From contig SZZY01000007.1 of NCBI GenBank assembly GCA_009830035.1, forward strand, positions 1 through 64,000: a DNA stretch of 64,000 bases. Reading direction: 5' to 3'. The notes beneath the pieces are model-generated. The model worked only from the letters and a program-made list of their open reading frames with translations. It was not told the DNA's origin and did no database searches. Both the position numbers and the translations under genes were made by a program. Shown piece after piece: positions 1 to 9,654 of this stretch (positions are counted from its first letter, which is position 1; every line of letters begins with the position of its first letter). The DNA is from Pantoea sp. Eser (lineage in GTDB: Bacteria > Pseudomonadota > Gammaproteobacteria > Enterobacterales > Enterobacteriaceae).

Positions 1-91
1 CGTTTATTTCTGCTTAACTCACTGGTTCGTATGATTTCGAACCTACTTACATTACACCCGGCGCTTCGTAAGCCGGTGTGCCGTGTCAGTG

Positions 92-150
92 GAGGCGCAT
101 TATAGGGAGTTTCCGGAGGCTGACAAGCATTTCTTTAAATAAATTTGCTA
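92..150 (-). promoter_or_regulatory. rRNA operon P1 promoter with UP element
   Basis: On the minus strand a TATAAT -10 box (99-104) lies 16 bases from a TTGTCA -35 box (121-126). The GC-rich discriminator reads GCGCCTCCAC, and an A/T-rich UP-like element covers about 128-149. The -10 and discriminator closely match E. coli rrn P1 promoters as I know them. Transcription runs off the left edge, so bases 1-91 are rRNA leader, including a hairpin near 57-82. In E. coli, rrnC lies next to hsrA in the same divergent orientation, which fits. The rRNA genes and P2 are outside the window. Confidence 0.88.
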
Positions 151-308
151 AGCGCGTTTTTTTAAACGAACGTCCTAAAAACCGCCATTTGATGATCGAA
201 TAACGCACAGAAATCCCTGTAAAGCGGTAAAAACAGGCCTGCCGCGTTGTGCTGGCGGTGCTATTCTTTTTCATTCTTCTAGCTGGATAACTCTAAGAAG
301 GACGCTCA

Positions 309-1715
309 ATGATAAAATCCGCGCGCAGCATGGCCGGTTTGCCATGGATTGCTGCCATGGCATTTTTCATGCAGGCACTGGATGCCACCATTCTCAATAC
401 CGCCCTGCCCGCTATCGCCACCAGCCTCGAACGTTCTCCTCTGGGCATGCAGTCCGCTGTAATCAGTTATACCCTGACGGTCTCAATGCTGATCCCGGTC
501 AGTGGCTGGCTCGCCGATCGCTATGGCACCCGCAAGGTGTTTATCGCTGCGGTCTCCCTGTTCACGCTTGGTTCGCTGGCCTGTGCCCTGTCACCCACCC
601 TCTCTGTGCTGGTGACCTCACGCATCGTACAGGGATTGGGCGGGGCCATGATGATGCCGGTTGCGCGCCTGGCGCTGTTGCGTGCTTATCCGCGCAGTGA
701 ACTGCTACCGGTGCTCAACTTTGTCACCATGCCGGGACTGGTCGGGCCGATACTGGGTCCGCTGCTTGGCGGCGTGATGGTGACCTACGCCACCTGGCAC
801 TGGATCTTCCTGATTAATATTCCCATCGGCATACTCGGCATCTTCTATGCCCGCAAATATATGCCGGACTTCACCACGCCGAAACGCCGCTTCGATTTCT
901 TAGGCTTTTTACTGTTTGGTCTGGGCCTGGTTATGATCTCGACAGGGATTGAACTGTTTGGTGAGCGTATTGTGTCAGCCTGGCGGGCGGGCGGGGTATT
1001 ACTTGGAGGGATCGTTCTTCTGCTTCTTTATATAGTGCACGCGCGCCGACATCCCTCTCCGCTGATTAATCTGCCGATGTTTAAAACCCGTACTTTCTCT
1101 TTAGGCATCATCGGCAATATCGCCTCGCGTCTGGGCACTGGCTGCGTGCCGTTCCTGATGCCGCTGATGTTGCAGGTGGGCTTTGGCTACTCGGCGATTA
1201 TCGCCGGTTGTATGATGGCCCCTACCGCGGTGGGGTCGATACTGGCGAAGTCGACGGTGACACAACTGCTGCGCTGGTTAGGCTATCGCCGTCTGCTGGT
1301 CGGTATTACCGTCGTTATCGGCATTCTGATTGCCACCTTCTCTCTGCAGTCGCCAGAGGAAGGCATGATCCTGTTATTACTGCCGCTGTTTATTCTCGGC
1401 ATGGCAATGTCGACCCAGTTCACCGCGATGAATACTATCACCCTCGCCGATCTGAATGACGATAACGCCAGCGGGGGTAACAGCGTGCTGGCCGTGACAC
1501 AGCAGTTAGCGATCAGTTTTGGTGTCGCGGTCAGTGCCGCCGTCCTGCGCTTCTATCAGGAATTTGAAACCAGTACCGTGGCACAGTTCCACGCGACGTT
1601 TCTGACCATGGGCTTGGTAACGGTGCTGTCAGCGCTGACCTTTATGCTGCTGAAAAACGGCGACGGGCGTAATCTGATCACCAACCGCGATAAGAAAAAG
1701 AAGAAGAAGGCTTAA
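309..1715 (+). CDS. hsrA: MFS multidrug-type transporter HsrA (YieO)
   Basis: A 468-residue inner-membrane protein of the 14-TM DHA2 drug:H+ antiporter family. The start follows an AAGAAGG ribosome site. The N-terminal stretch [20 protein letters not shown] and the motif-A-like [13 protein letters not shown] (about residue 73) are nearly identical to E. coli HsrA (475 aa). The C-terminus ends in a lysine tail. It is convergent with the decayed rbsR, as in E. coli, and divergent from the rRNA promoter. The reading frame is complete with no obvious internal deletion, so it is one of the few accessory transporters still open here. Substrate is unknown. Confidence 0.92.
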   Translation: MIKSARSMAGLPWIAAMAFFMQALDATILNTALPAIATSLERSPLGMQSAVISYTLTVSMLIPVSGWLADRYGTRKVFIAAVSLFTLGSLACALSPTLSVLVTSRIVQGLGGAMMMPVARLALLRAYPRSELLPVLNFVTMPGLVGPILGPLLGGVMVTYATWHWIFLINIPIGILGIFYARKYMPDFTTPKRRFDFLGFLLFGLGLVMISTGIELFGERIVSAWRAGGVLLGGIVLLLLYIVHARRHPSPLINLPMFKTRTFSLGIIGNIASRLGTGCVPFLMPLMLQVGFGYSAIIAGCMMAPTAVGSILAKSTVTQLLRWLGYRRLLVGITVVIGILIATFSLQSPEEGMILLLLPLFILGMAMSTQFTAMNTITLADLNDDNASGGNSVLAVTQQLAISFGVAVSAAVLRFYQEFETSTVAQFHATFLTMGLVTVLSALTFMLLKNGDGRNLITNRDKKKKKKA

Positions 1716-2557
1716 GCTGAGCCCCGCGCCACCAGCTCCGGCATCAGCACCAGCGTCTGCTGGCTGGCGTCAGGATCGCGCAGGCGATGGATTAAAGTAT
1801 CAATCGCCAGTTCGCCCAGTTCATCTTTAGGTTGATGAATGGTACTCAGCGGCGGCGAAAGATAACGCGCCAGCTCAATATAGTCATAGCCCATCACGGC
1901 GACATCCTGCGGAATCTGTAATCCCGCCTGATATAACGCATGATAAACCCCGACCGCCATCGAATTGTGAAACCCCTCTAGGCGCATCCGCGCGGTGGTT
2001 TTATCCTGCGGCCCGGCGATACGGGTATAGCCGCTGTCGATCAGGTGCTGGGTCGCCAACTCACCGCCCAGCAGCGCATTGTCCTGAATTATGTCGCCGC
2101 GACCTTCAAATGGCGCCCAGTCCATCATCACGGTCGGGATAGAAGGATAACGATTCAGAATGTCCGCTGACGGCAGATGACTTTCGGTACACATCATCAG
2201 CAGTCCATCGACGCGCTTTTGCATCAGCGTTTCGAGGCTGCGATTCATCCGTTCCTCATCACCGGCGGTATTACACAGGATCAGGCTATAACCACGCTGA
2301 TAGCAGCTGTCCTAGACGCCGCGCACCACTTCTGCATAAAACGGGTTGCTAATGGTGGTCAGCAGCATCCCGATGGTGTGGGTCTGGTTAATTCTTCAGG
2401 CTGCGCGCCAGCGCCGAGGGAGCGTAGTTGAGACTGCGGATCGCCTGTTCGACTTTCTCCCGCACGCCCTCGCTGACAAAGCGATTATTGTTGATGACGT
2501 GCGAGACGGTGGAGGTAGAGACGCCCGCCAGGCGAGCGACATCTTTCAGGTGGCCAA
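1712..2557 (-). pseudogene. rbsR: Ribose operon repressor RbsR, inactivated
   Basis: LacI-family repressor remnant. The helix-turn-helix end ([20 protein letters not shown]) can be read near 2400-2545 and the C-terminal sugar-binding part ([20 protein letters not shown] to VARGSA) is open from 2248 to 1712. Several lesions separate them: the start reads TTG and a base is missing a few codons later; one base is lost after ARSLK; TAG occurs at 2312-2314 in a CTAGG context; and the C-terminal half lacks roughly 50 residues between GFHNSM and AVGVYHALY compared with E. coli RbsR (330 aa). The gene follows rbsK as in E. coli. Its operators upstream of rbsD are still present. Confidence 0.88.
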
Positions 2558-2561
2558 GCGC

Positions 2562-3498
2562 TTAATCCTGCTGATGCAAAAAGTCATCGATCTCCGCGCG
2601 CCACGGCACGGAGGGCTGCCCACCGGATCGGGTTACGGCGATAGCCGCAGCGGCATGCGCAAAGCGCACCGCATCCTGCATCGGTTTCTGCTCCAGTCGC
2701 GCGGTAATAAAGGCACCATTAAAGGTATCGCCCGTAGCGATGGTATCAATCGCCTTAACGCTAAAGCCCGGAATGCGCTGACCCTGGCCCTGTTCACTCA
2801 GCCAGACACCGCGCCGGCCCAGAGTAATCAGTACGGTATCGATGCCTTTGGCATGCAGTGCCGCCGCAGCCCGGGCAGCATCCTGACCGTTGTGAAAGGC
2901 AATCCCGGTCAGGATTTCTGCCTCGGTTTCATTCGGGGTAATGGTTTCATTCGGGGCAATAATGTCGAGCAACGCCAGCAGTTCATCGGAGAACGGCGTA
3001 GCCGGTGCCGGGTTGAGGGATCACCTGAGTCTGCTGTTCTCTGGCGAAACGCGCCGCCGCCAGCACACTTTCCGGTGGTGACTCCAGCTGCATCAGCAGC
3101 ACATAAGCCTCGGCGATCACCTGCTAATGGCGTGCCACACAGTCCGGCGTTAACGCCGGAATAGATGCCGATATTGTTCTCGCCTTCACGGTTGACGAAA
3201 ATCATCGCCACTCCGGTCGACTCGCCCGCCACCACTTCTACCGGGCAATATCAATATTGTCGCGAGCCAGCTGCTGACAAATACGTTCGCCAATGTCATC
3301 CGCGCCTACACAGGCGATAAAAGCGATATCCGCGCCAGCACGCCCTGCGGCCATGGCCTGATTGGCACCTTTACCGCCAAACGCAATCTGATAATTCTGC
3401 CCGATCACCGTTTCACCGGGACGAGGAAAGTGCTCCAGATCAAGGATTTGGTCAGCGTTGATGCTGCCAAGAACGGCCAGTTTCGCGTTTTTGCTCAT
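2562..3498 (-). pseudogene. rbsK: Ribokinase RbsK, frameshifted
   Basis: PfkB-family ribokinase remnant (ATP + D-ribose to ribose 5-phosphate). The true start is MSKNAKLAVLGSINAD at 3498. The N-terminal motif FGGKGANQAMAAGRAGA and the C-terminal catalytic motif IATGDTFNGAF are both recognisable but in different frames. A one-base loss near 3240 breaks the first third, and a second shift falls between 2980 and 3130. Near 2935-2965 a 15-base near-duplication repeats the PNET motif (APNETITPNETEAE). Order rbsB-rbsK-rbsR matches E. coli. Dead as a kinase with high likelihood. Confidence 0.9.
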
Positions 3499-3560
3499 TA
3501 GGGGAGTCCGGAATAAGTGCGCCACCGGGAGGGTGGCGCAGTGCCCTGCTTTTCTTTGAG

Positions 3561-4430
3561 TTATTGAGTGACCAGCTTCAGGTCGACCGGGTTGATCGCC
3601 TTCACTTTTTCACCCTTCAGCACTTTATCAGCGGTATCAACGCCGATCATGCCAATTTTGTCTGGCATCTGTGCCACGGTCGCAGACAGTTTGTCACCTT
3701 CTACCGCTTTCACGCCATCAGCGGTGCCGTCAAACCCCACCACGATCACATCGGTTTTACCAGCGGTCTGCAGTGCACCCAGCGCCATTTCATCATTCTG
3801 CGCAAACACCGCCTGCACATCCGGGTGGGACTGCAGCAGGTTCTGCATCACGTTCAGGCCCTTAGTCCGGTCAAAGTCAGCCGGCTGGCTGGCGAGGATC
3901 TGGAACTTGTGGGCATTAGCAGCCTGTTTGAATCCTTCGCCACGTTCACGGGCGGCAGAGGTGCCGGCAATGCCCTGCAGCTCAATAATTTTGGCGCTTT
4001 CGCCGACTTTTTTAGCGATAAATTTACCAGCCATTTTCCTGCCGAAGCGGTTATCAGAGGCGACGTGGCTGACCACCATGCCCTGCGCGGCCACGCGGTC
4101 CAGAGTGATGACCGGGATGTTGGCCTGGTTAGTCATCTTCACTGCGTTGCCGACCGCATCAGAATCGGTTGGGTTGATCAGCAGCAGTTTGGTGCCGCGT
4201 ACCGTCAGATCCTGCACGTTCGCCAGCTCTTTTGCCGGATTATTCTGTGAATCCAGCACCACCAGGTTGTAACCCAGTTTGTCAGCTTCTTTTTGTGCGC
4301 CCTCTTTCAGCGAAACAAAGAACGGGTTATTGAGGGTCGATACCACCAGCGCGATGGTCTCTTTTGCCATGGCGCTGGTACTGAGCGTCGCGCCAAGGAT
4401 CATGGCCAGTGCGGTTAACTTTTTCATCAT
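3561..4430 (-). CDS. rbsB: Ribose-binding periplasmic protein RbsB
   Basis: A 289-residue periplasmic binding protein (E. coli 296) with a signal peptide ([22 protein letters not shown], cleavage before KETIALVVS). Sequence is very close to E. coli RbsB throughout, including [20 protein letters not shown] and [16 protein letters not shown]. Around residue 223 it reads [11 protein letters not shown] where E. coli has three more residues (RAL), consistent with a small in-frame loss between repeated GCNCTG triplets. The frame is open, but its membrane partner RbsC and ATPase RbsA are broken, so it cannot support ABC uptake. It could still serve as the ligand-binding partner of a chemoreceptor if one is kept elsewhere. 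Confidence 0.92.
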   Translation of the reverse strand: MMKKLTALAMILGATLSTSAMAKETIALVVSTLNNPFFVSLKEGAQKEADKLGYNLVVLDSQNNPAKELANVQDLTVRGTKLLLINPTDSDAVGNAVKMTNQANIPVITLDRVAAQGMVVSHVASDNRFGRKMAGKFIAKKVGESAKIIELQGIAGTSAARERGEGFKQAANAHKFQILASQPADFDRTKGLNVMQNLLQSHPDVQAVFAQNDEMALGALQTAGKTDVIVVGFDGTADGVKAVEGDKLSATVAQMPDKIGMIGVDTADKVLKGEKVKAINPVDLKLVTQ

Positions 4431-4453
4431 TTCATCCTGTGTAAAGGTCAGAG

Positions 4454-5431
4454 TTATTTACTGCTTTTATTATCCACCAGCACCGCCAGCAGGATTACCA
4501 CCACTTTAACGATCATCTAGTAGTACGAAGAGACGCCCATCAGGTTCAGGCCGTTATTAAGGAAACCGAGGATCAGCGCACCAATCAGCGTGCCGACAAT
4601 ACGTCCTTTGCCGCCCGCCAGGCTGGTACCGCCCAGCACCACGGCGGCAATCGCATCCAGCCCATAGCCAGTACCGGCCGTTGGCTGCGCTGAAGAGAGA
4701 CGCGCCACCTCAATGGTGCCCGCCAGCGCGGCCAGCATGCCACTCAGTGAATAGACGATGACTTTGACGCGATTAACATTGATACCAGAGAGGCGAGTCG
4801 CGGCTTCGTTTCCGCCCAGCGCATAAGCGCATAGATGTAGCGGCCGAGACGGGTGTGGTGCAGCATGTACCAGGCGGCGATAAACACCAGCGCCATCAGA
4901 CATACCTGGGCAGGAATACCCAGTGGACGACAATACCAAACCAGCCCAGCAGATCGGCGTTGGCATTAAAACCGGTGCTGATTGGGCTGCCGTCGGTGTA
5001 GACCATGGTGACACCGCGTAACAGCAGCATCATCACCAGCGTGGCGATAAATGCCTGCACCTTCACCGCGCCACGATGGTGCCGGTCAGCGCACCAATCG
5101 CTGCGCCGAGCGCCAGAGACGCCGCCACGGCCACCAGCGTATTCACTTCCATGCCAACCAGCGACGCGCCTACCGCCCCGGTCAGCGCCAGCAGCGAGCC
5201 CACCGAGAGATCGATACCCGAGGTCAGAATCACCAGCGTCATGCCGACCGCCATAATGGCGTTCACCGAAGTCTGCTGCAGAATGTTGAACAGGTTGGCT
5301 ACGGTAAAGAAGTTCGGGCTCTGACTCGCCACCACGGCAATTAACACCATCAGCGCGATCAGCGACTTTTGTTCCAGTAACCAGCTTTTGCTAAACCAGC
5401 GACGGCTGGCAGGTAAAGATTGGGTCGTCAT
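4454..5431 (-). pseudogene. rbsC: Ribose ABC permease RbsC, inactivated
   Basis: Inner-membrane permease of the ribose ABC importer. The N-terminal 120 residues are open ([17 protein letters not shown] to ALTGTIVAR). Homology then continues in other frames (GGNEAATRLSGINV, GGTSLAGGKGRIVGTLIGAL). At least two frameshifts fall between 4830 and 5065. The final SSYY is followed by TAG (4517-4519) where E. coli has Gln, and after it the normal tail MIVKVVVILLAVLVDNK can still be read to the original TAA. Overlaps rbsA by four bases as expected for an rbs operon. Confidence 0.9.
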
Positions 5432-6546
5432 ACCACTAAATCCTCGCTGTGTTGCTTGCCTACGGCGGCGGCCATCAGGCTCTCCTGAGTGGCTTCTTCA
5501 CGGGTAAATTCGCCGCTTAAACGGCCTTCATGCATCACTAGGATGCGGTCACTCATTCCTAATACTTCCGGCATTTCAGAAGAGACCAAGATGATGCTCA
5601 GCCCTTCGGCTTTGAACTGGTTAATCAGCTGGTAGATCTCTTTTTTCGCGCCAACGTCGACGCCACGGGTCGGCTCATCGAGAATCAGCACGTTGGGACA
5701 GGTCATCAGGCCGCGGGCAATCCCCACTTTCTGCTGATTGCCGCCGGAAAGCAGGCCAATCGGCTGCGCCATAGAGGGGGTTTTCACGTTGAACAGCCGG
5801 ATAAAATCGCCCACCGCCAGCTGCTCAGCCGCATGCTTCAGCATACCGCCGCCGTGACTGAAATAACGCAGCGCGGTCAGCGGCATGTTCTCTTTCACCG
5901 ACATGCCCAGCACCAGGCCGTCACGCTTACGATCTTCCGAGATATAGACGATGCCGCAGCCCTGCGCTTTCAGTTCATTTCATTGAGATCACCTGGAACA
6001 GCGACAGCGTTTCGGTATCCGTCAGCGCATCGGTCGGCTCATCCATGATGATCACCTGCGATTCGAAGCTCAGCACTTTGGCAATTTCGACCATCTGCTG
6101 ATAGCCAATCGACAGATCGCCGACCAGCTTGTGGCTGTTGAAGCGCAAATTAAACCGCTTAAGCAACGCATCCGCTTCGGCATACATGCGCGTCCACTGG
6201 ATGCGGCCAAAACGGTTAACAACTTCGCGACCGAGAAAAATATTCTCCGCCACGGTTAACTGGGGATCAGGTTCAGTTCCTGATGAATAATGCCGATGCC
6301 CGCTTCCTGTGACGCTCTAGGGCCATTGAAGCGGGTCTCTTTGCCGAGCCAGTGCAGCGAACCGGCGCCGAACTGATATGATAGATCCCGGTCAGCACTT
6401 TCATCATGGTGGATTTGCCGGCACCGTTTTCACCCACCAGCGCCATGACGCGCCCTGCCCGGACATTCATCGAGGCACCATTCAGGGCTTTTACCCCAGG
6501 GAACGATTTTTCAATGCCGTTGAGCTGCAGTAAAGGTTGTGATAGC
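5428..6546 (-). pseudogene. rbsA: Ribose ABC ATPase RbsA, deleted and frameshifted
   Basis: Tandem-ABC ATPase of the ribose importer (about 500 residues in E. coli). The N-terminal Walker [15 protein letters not shown], first Walker B ([13 protein letters not shown]) and second-domain signature ([26 protein letters not shown]) are all visible but in different frames. The start codon is lost (CTATCACAACC where ATG is expected). The centre is missing: sequence passes from the first GIVYIS directly to the context of the second [14 protein letters not shown] (5941-5955), so roughly 160 residues between two repeats were removed. Further shifts occur near 5970, 6260 and 6370. Confidence 0.9.
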
Positions 6547-6550
6547 GGCC

Positions 6551-6970
6551 TTAGAAGGTCACGCCGGCGCTCAGGATGACATTCGCAAACGGAGAACACT
6601 CTCCGCTGCGAATGACCGCCTGACTGCGTTGCGTTTGTTGTTTGAATTGTTCATGGCTGGTGTAGCGCATGGTGATGCTATTCCCCTGGTGCTGTTGCAA
6701 GGCTTCGAGCACGGCGAGCAGTGCGCTATGGAGCTGCGGATTGTGCTGCTTAATCTCCTCCGCGATCAGGGCGCTTTCTACCTGCATCTCAAGCGTGACG
6801 GCCTTTACCACCCCGATAAAATCGGGCGTACCCGGTATCAGAGCTAAATCGATGCGATGCGGTCCTGCCGGAATCGGCAAACCGGCGTCGGTAATCGTCA
6901 GCGTATCTGTGTGTCCCAGGCGGGCAATCACGTGAGAGAGTTCAGCGTCTAACAAGCGACCTTTTTTCAT
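6551..6970 (-). CDS. rbsD: D-ribose pyranase RbsD
   Basis: A 139-residue cytoplasmic ribose mutarotase that interconverts beta-pyranose and beta-furanose forms. The protein matches E. coli RbsD (139 aa) end to end, from [22 protein letters not shown] to the conserved C-terminus [14 protein letters not shown]; the residues HTD and DAGLP lie in the known active-site segment. It is first in the rbs operon, behind two LacI-type operators. It is intact although kinase and transporter are dead, so it has no obvious pathway left in this window. Confidence 0.93.
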   Translation of the reverse strand: MKKGRLLDAELSHVIARLGHTDTLTITDAGLPIPAGPHRIDLALIPGTPDFIGVVKAVTLEMQVESALIAEEIKQHNPQLHSALLAVLEALQQHQGNSITMRYTSHEQFKQQTQRSQAVIRSGECSPFANVILSAGVTF

Positions 6971-6981
6971 TTTTCACTCCA

Positions 6982-6999
6982 CAGCGAAACGTTTCGCTG
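6982..6999. promoter_or_regulatory. RbsR-type operator, promoter-proximal
   Basis: A perfect 18-base palindrome, CAGCGAAACGTTTCGCTG, begins 12 bases upstream of the rbsD start. It matches the E. coli RbsR operator core (GCGAAACGTTTCGC). The repressor gene itself is broken in this window. Confidence 0.85.
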
Positions 7000-7059
7000 A
7001 CAGGAGTGTATGAAAAGCCGCCAGCAACACAATCGGCGAAGCTGAAATTTGTGATCGCT

Positions 7060-7076
7060 ATCGAAACGTTTCGCTT
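7060..7076. promoter_or_regulatory. Second RbsR-type operator
   Basis: A second CGAAACGTTTCG palindrome sits about 80 bases upstream of the first (centre to centre about 77), a spacing that would allow looping. It is preceded by TGTGATCGCTAT, half of a CRP site, at 7050-7061. The CRP assignment is weak. Confidence 0.7.
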
Positions 7077-7114
7077 ACGCGGCGGAAAATTTGAATTAAG
7101 GCGGGCAGCAGGGC

Positions 7115-7141
7115 AAAAAAAAAGGACCGCTGATGCGGTCC
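7115..7141 (-). terminator. Rho-independent terminator after ygiW
   Basis: On the minus strand, GGACCGC-ATCA-GCGGTCC is followed by a run of nine T, 13 bases past the ygiW stop. Confidence 0.9.
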
Positions 7142-7153
7142 CGGGCTGGACGA

Positions 7154-7555
7154 TTAAGGCAGTTTCTTCACCTGTTTAACGTCCATTTCGATGCTGTTGA
7201 AATCTTTATCCAGCTCACCGGTCAGTTCAACGGTATCTTTTGGCGAGATAGTCTGGCCGTTCCAGTGCTTATGGTCGATTTCAACTTTCATGTTACCGGT
7301 CTGATAGCGGAACAGATAATCTTCGTCGCCGATCTGTTTTTCCAGCTTCCCGCGTACGGTAATCCAGCTGTCATCCTTCATCTCTTCAGCCTGCTTCACC
7401 GTCACCACACTGGTGTGGTCAGCGCTAAAGCCGCCCTGTTGGGTCTGAACCTGTGCCGCCGGGGCGTTGGAGTCGACGAAGCGGCCTTGCTGAGCAGCAA
7501 AAACCGGGGCAGAAGCCAGCATAACGACAGCTAAAATTGCAGCGTGCTTTTTCAT
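7154..7555 (-). CDS. ygiW: Periplasmic OB-fold stress protein YgiW (VisP family)
   Basis: A 133-residue exported protein with a signal peptide (MKKHAAILAVVMLASAPVFA, cleavage before AQQGRF) and a BOF-type OB-fold domain (residues about 45-130; SWITVRGKLEKQIGDEDYLF and DTVELTGELDKDF are characteristic). In Salmonella the family member VisP binds peptidoglycan and contributes to stress tolerance. It is divergent from the broken qseBC system, as in E. coli, where QseBC controls ygiW. Intact, with its own terminator. Confidence 0.88.
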   Translation of the reverse strand: MKKHAAILAVVMLASAPVFAAQQGRFVDSNAPAAQVQTQQGGFSADHTSVVTVKQAEEMKDDSWITVRGKLEKQIGDEDYLFRYQTGNMKVEIDHKHWNGQTISPKDTVELTGELDKDFNSIEMDVKQVKKLP

Positions 7556-7614
7556 TTTGTCACCTCGTTTCCATGATGTGTTTCGTTTTGTTGAGCCTAG
7601 TTGACCATAAGGTT

Positions 7615-7630
7615 CTTAACAGCTTCTTAA
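7615..7630. promoter_or_regulatory. CTTAA direct repeat, probable QseB/PmrA-type box
   Basis: Two CTTAA half-sites 11 bases apart (CTTAACAGCTTCTTAA) in the ygiW-qseB intergenic region. OmpR-family regulators of the PmrA/QseB group bind such direct repeats, so autoregulation of qseBC and control of ygiW is a reasonable inference. Confidence 0.6.
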
Positions 7631-7714
7631 GAGACAAAAATAAGCCATTTTCGCCGAAATGCGCTGTACAAGCCGCAGTCTGCTTCGTATAAAGCGCTAT
7701 CACCGCAGGGAGAA

Positions 7715-8388
7715 ATGATGCGTATTTTACTGATAGAAGACGATCGCTTAATTGGCGACGGGGTTAAAACGGGACTGGGTAAGCTGGGATTTAGCGTCGA
7801 CTGGTTTACCTCCGGCGAGGCCGGATTTCAGGCGTTAAACGCCGCGCCGTGGGATGCGGTGATCCTCGATCTGTCACTGCCCGAACGGGACGGACTGGAT
7901 ATCCTGCGACAGTGGCGTCAGCAAGGGCAGGATGTGCCGGTGCTGATCCTGACGGCGCGCGATGCGCTCGATCAGCGAGTCGAGGGGCTGCAGATGGGCG
8001 CGGATGATTATCTCTGCAAACCTTCGCCCTGACCGAAGTGGCAGCCCGCTTACAGGCGCTTATCCGCCGCCGGCATGGTCAGCTGCAGCCAGAGCTGCGT
8101 AATGGCAACGTGGTACTAAAGCCCGACAGCCACAGCGTCACCTGCGACAGCGAAGCGATTGAGCTGAAAAGTCGGGAACTGGCGCTGCTGGAGCTGTTTA
8201 TGCGCAACCCTGGCCGGGTGCTGACCCGCAGCCAGCTGGAGGAAAAACTGTATAGCTGGGACGCCGACGTCTCCAGCAATGCGGTGGAAGTACATATTCA
8301 CCACCTGCGTAAGAAACTCGGCAGCCAGTTTATCCGCACTCTGCACGGCGTCGGCTACACCCTGGGAGCGACAGAATGCGGTCGATAA
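7715..8388 (+). pseudogene. qseB: Response regulator QseB, one-base frameshift
   Basis: OmpR-family response regulator. The receiver domain ([19 protein letters not shown], phospho-Asp in [12 protein letters not shown]) and the winged-helix effector ([25 protein letters not shown] to [12 protein letters not shown]) are both well conserved. They are split by a single missing base at about 8028, where AAACCTTCGCC stands for AAACCCTTCGCC, so the receiver reading ends in KPSP at TGA 8030-8032. This lesion is minimal. Start is ATG 7715 or 7718 after an AGGGAGA ribosome site. It overlaps qseC by 13 bases. Confidence 0.88.
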
Positions 8389-9624
8389 GTCTGTTTCTGC
8401 GGCTTGGCATCGGTTTTGTGCTGCTGCTGGCCAAGCGCCTGCTGACCCTCGATTACGCCTCGCTTGACGCGCCGTCACTGCCAAAAACCCGACAGCTGCT
8501 GCGGCACCACCGTGGCGATCAGGATGATGACGCGCTGACGTTTGCTGTCTTCACCCCTGATGGCCGGCAGATGCTCAACGATGGTGATAATGGCAGATAC
8601 CTGCCGTTTGAGGCGGACTACCAGGGTTTTCATGATGGCCAGCTCACCAATGATGACCGCTGGCGTTTTGTCTGGCTGACCACTCCAGACAAGCAGTTTC
8701 GCGTGGTGGTCGACCAGGAGAAGGAATATCGCGATGAGATGGCCGGTGATCTGATGCAGGCCAGCGTATTACCCTGGCTGATCGCCCTGCCTTTTATGCT
8801 GCTACTGATCGGCCAGGTCTGGTCGGAATTACGTCCGTTAAAGCAGCTGGCTACGCAACTGGCGCAGCGAGCGCCGGATGACGGCACCCCTTTGCAGGCC
8901 GAACGGGTGCCGAAAGAGGTGCAGCCCGCTAATCCTCGCGCTGAACGGCCTGTTCAGTCGCATCAATGCAATGATGCAACGTGAACGGCGTTTTACCTCG
9001 GATGCTGCGCATGAGCTGCGCAGTCCACTGGCCGCGTTGCAGGTCCAAAGCGAAGTGATTCAGCTGGCCGTCGACGATGAAGCGATGCGCACCCACGCGC
9101 TGAAACAGCTGGATAGCGGCATTACGCGCGCCACCCGGCTGGTGGATCAGCTGCTTACCCTGTCGCGGGTGGAAGCGGATGATGCCCGCAGCGCTTTCGA
9201 GCCGGTGTCGTTAAAACAGACGCTGCAGGAGACGCTGGCGGCGCAACTACCGCTGGCGGATAAAGCTGGTGTAACCTTGCGTCTGCACGCAGAAGCTGAA
9301 CCGGTGATTCAGGGCCATCCGCTGTTGCTCTCGCTGCTGGTACGCAACCTGCTGGATAACGCGATTCGCTATACCCCCGCCGGCAGTGAAGTGGATGTGC
9401 GGCTCGCGGCCAACAACCTGTCCGTCGAGGATAACGGGGAGGGTCTGAGTGAGGCCGATCGGCAACGGTTAGGCGAGCGTTTCTGGCGATCGCCCGGTCA
9501 GGAGAAGAGTGGCAGCGGGCTGGGATTATCGATTGTGCGGAACATCGCTCAGCTGCATGCGATGCAGCTGGCGTTCAGCCAGCGCACAGGCGGCGGATTG
9601 TGCGTGAGGCTGCGCTGGTCATAA
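8376..9624 (+). pseudogene. qseC: Sensor histidine kinase QseC, truncated and frameshifted
   Basis: Inner-membrane histidine kinase partner of QseB. The HisKA motif RRFTSDAAHELRSPLAALQVQ, the N box NLLDNAIRY and the G boxes DNGEGLS and GSGLGLSIV are intact in the 3' part. Relative to E. coli QseC, about 30 residues around the first membrane segment are missing (FVLLLAKRLLTLD joins distant parts) and an extra C near 8925 shifts the frame before FSRINAMMQRERRF. Sensing and signalling should both be lost. Confidence 0.87.
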
Positions 9625-9647
9625 AAAACCCGCCGGTCAGGCGGGTT
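9622..9647 (-). terminator. Rho-independent terminator after kup
   Basis: On the minus strand, the hairpin CCCGCC-TGACC-GGCGGG with flanking AA/TT pairs is followed by six T residues. It lies between the convergent qseC remnant and kup. Confidence 0.85.
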
Positions 9648-9654
9648 GCACAGG

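Noticed and set aside
86-274. Minus-strand ORF of 62 codons across the rRNA promoter
   Set aside because: It overlaps the P1 core promoter and UP element and has no homology.
2346-3164. Long plus-strand ORF of 272 codons over rbsK/rbsR
   Set aside because: It is antisense to clear ribokinase and repressor homology, has a composition typical of a shadow frame and no recognisable domain.
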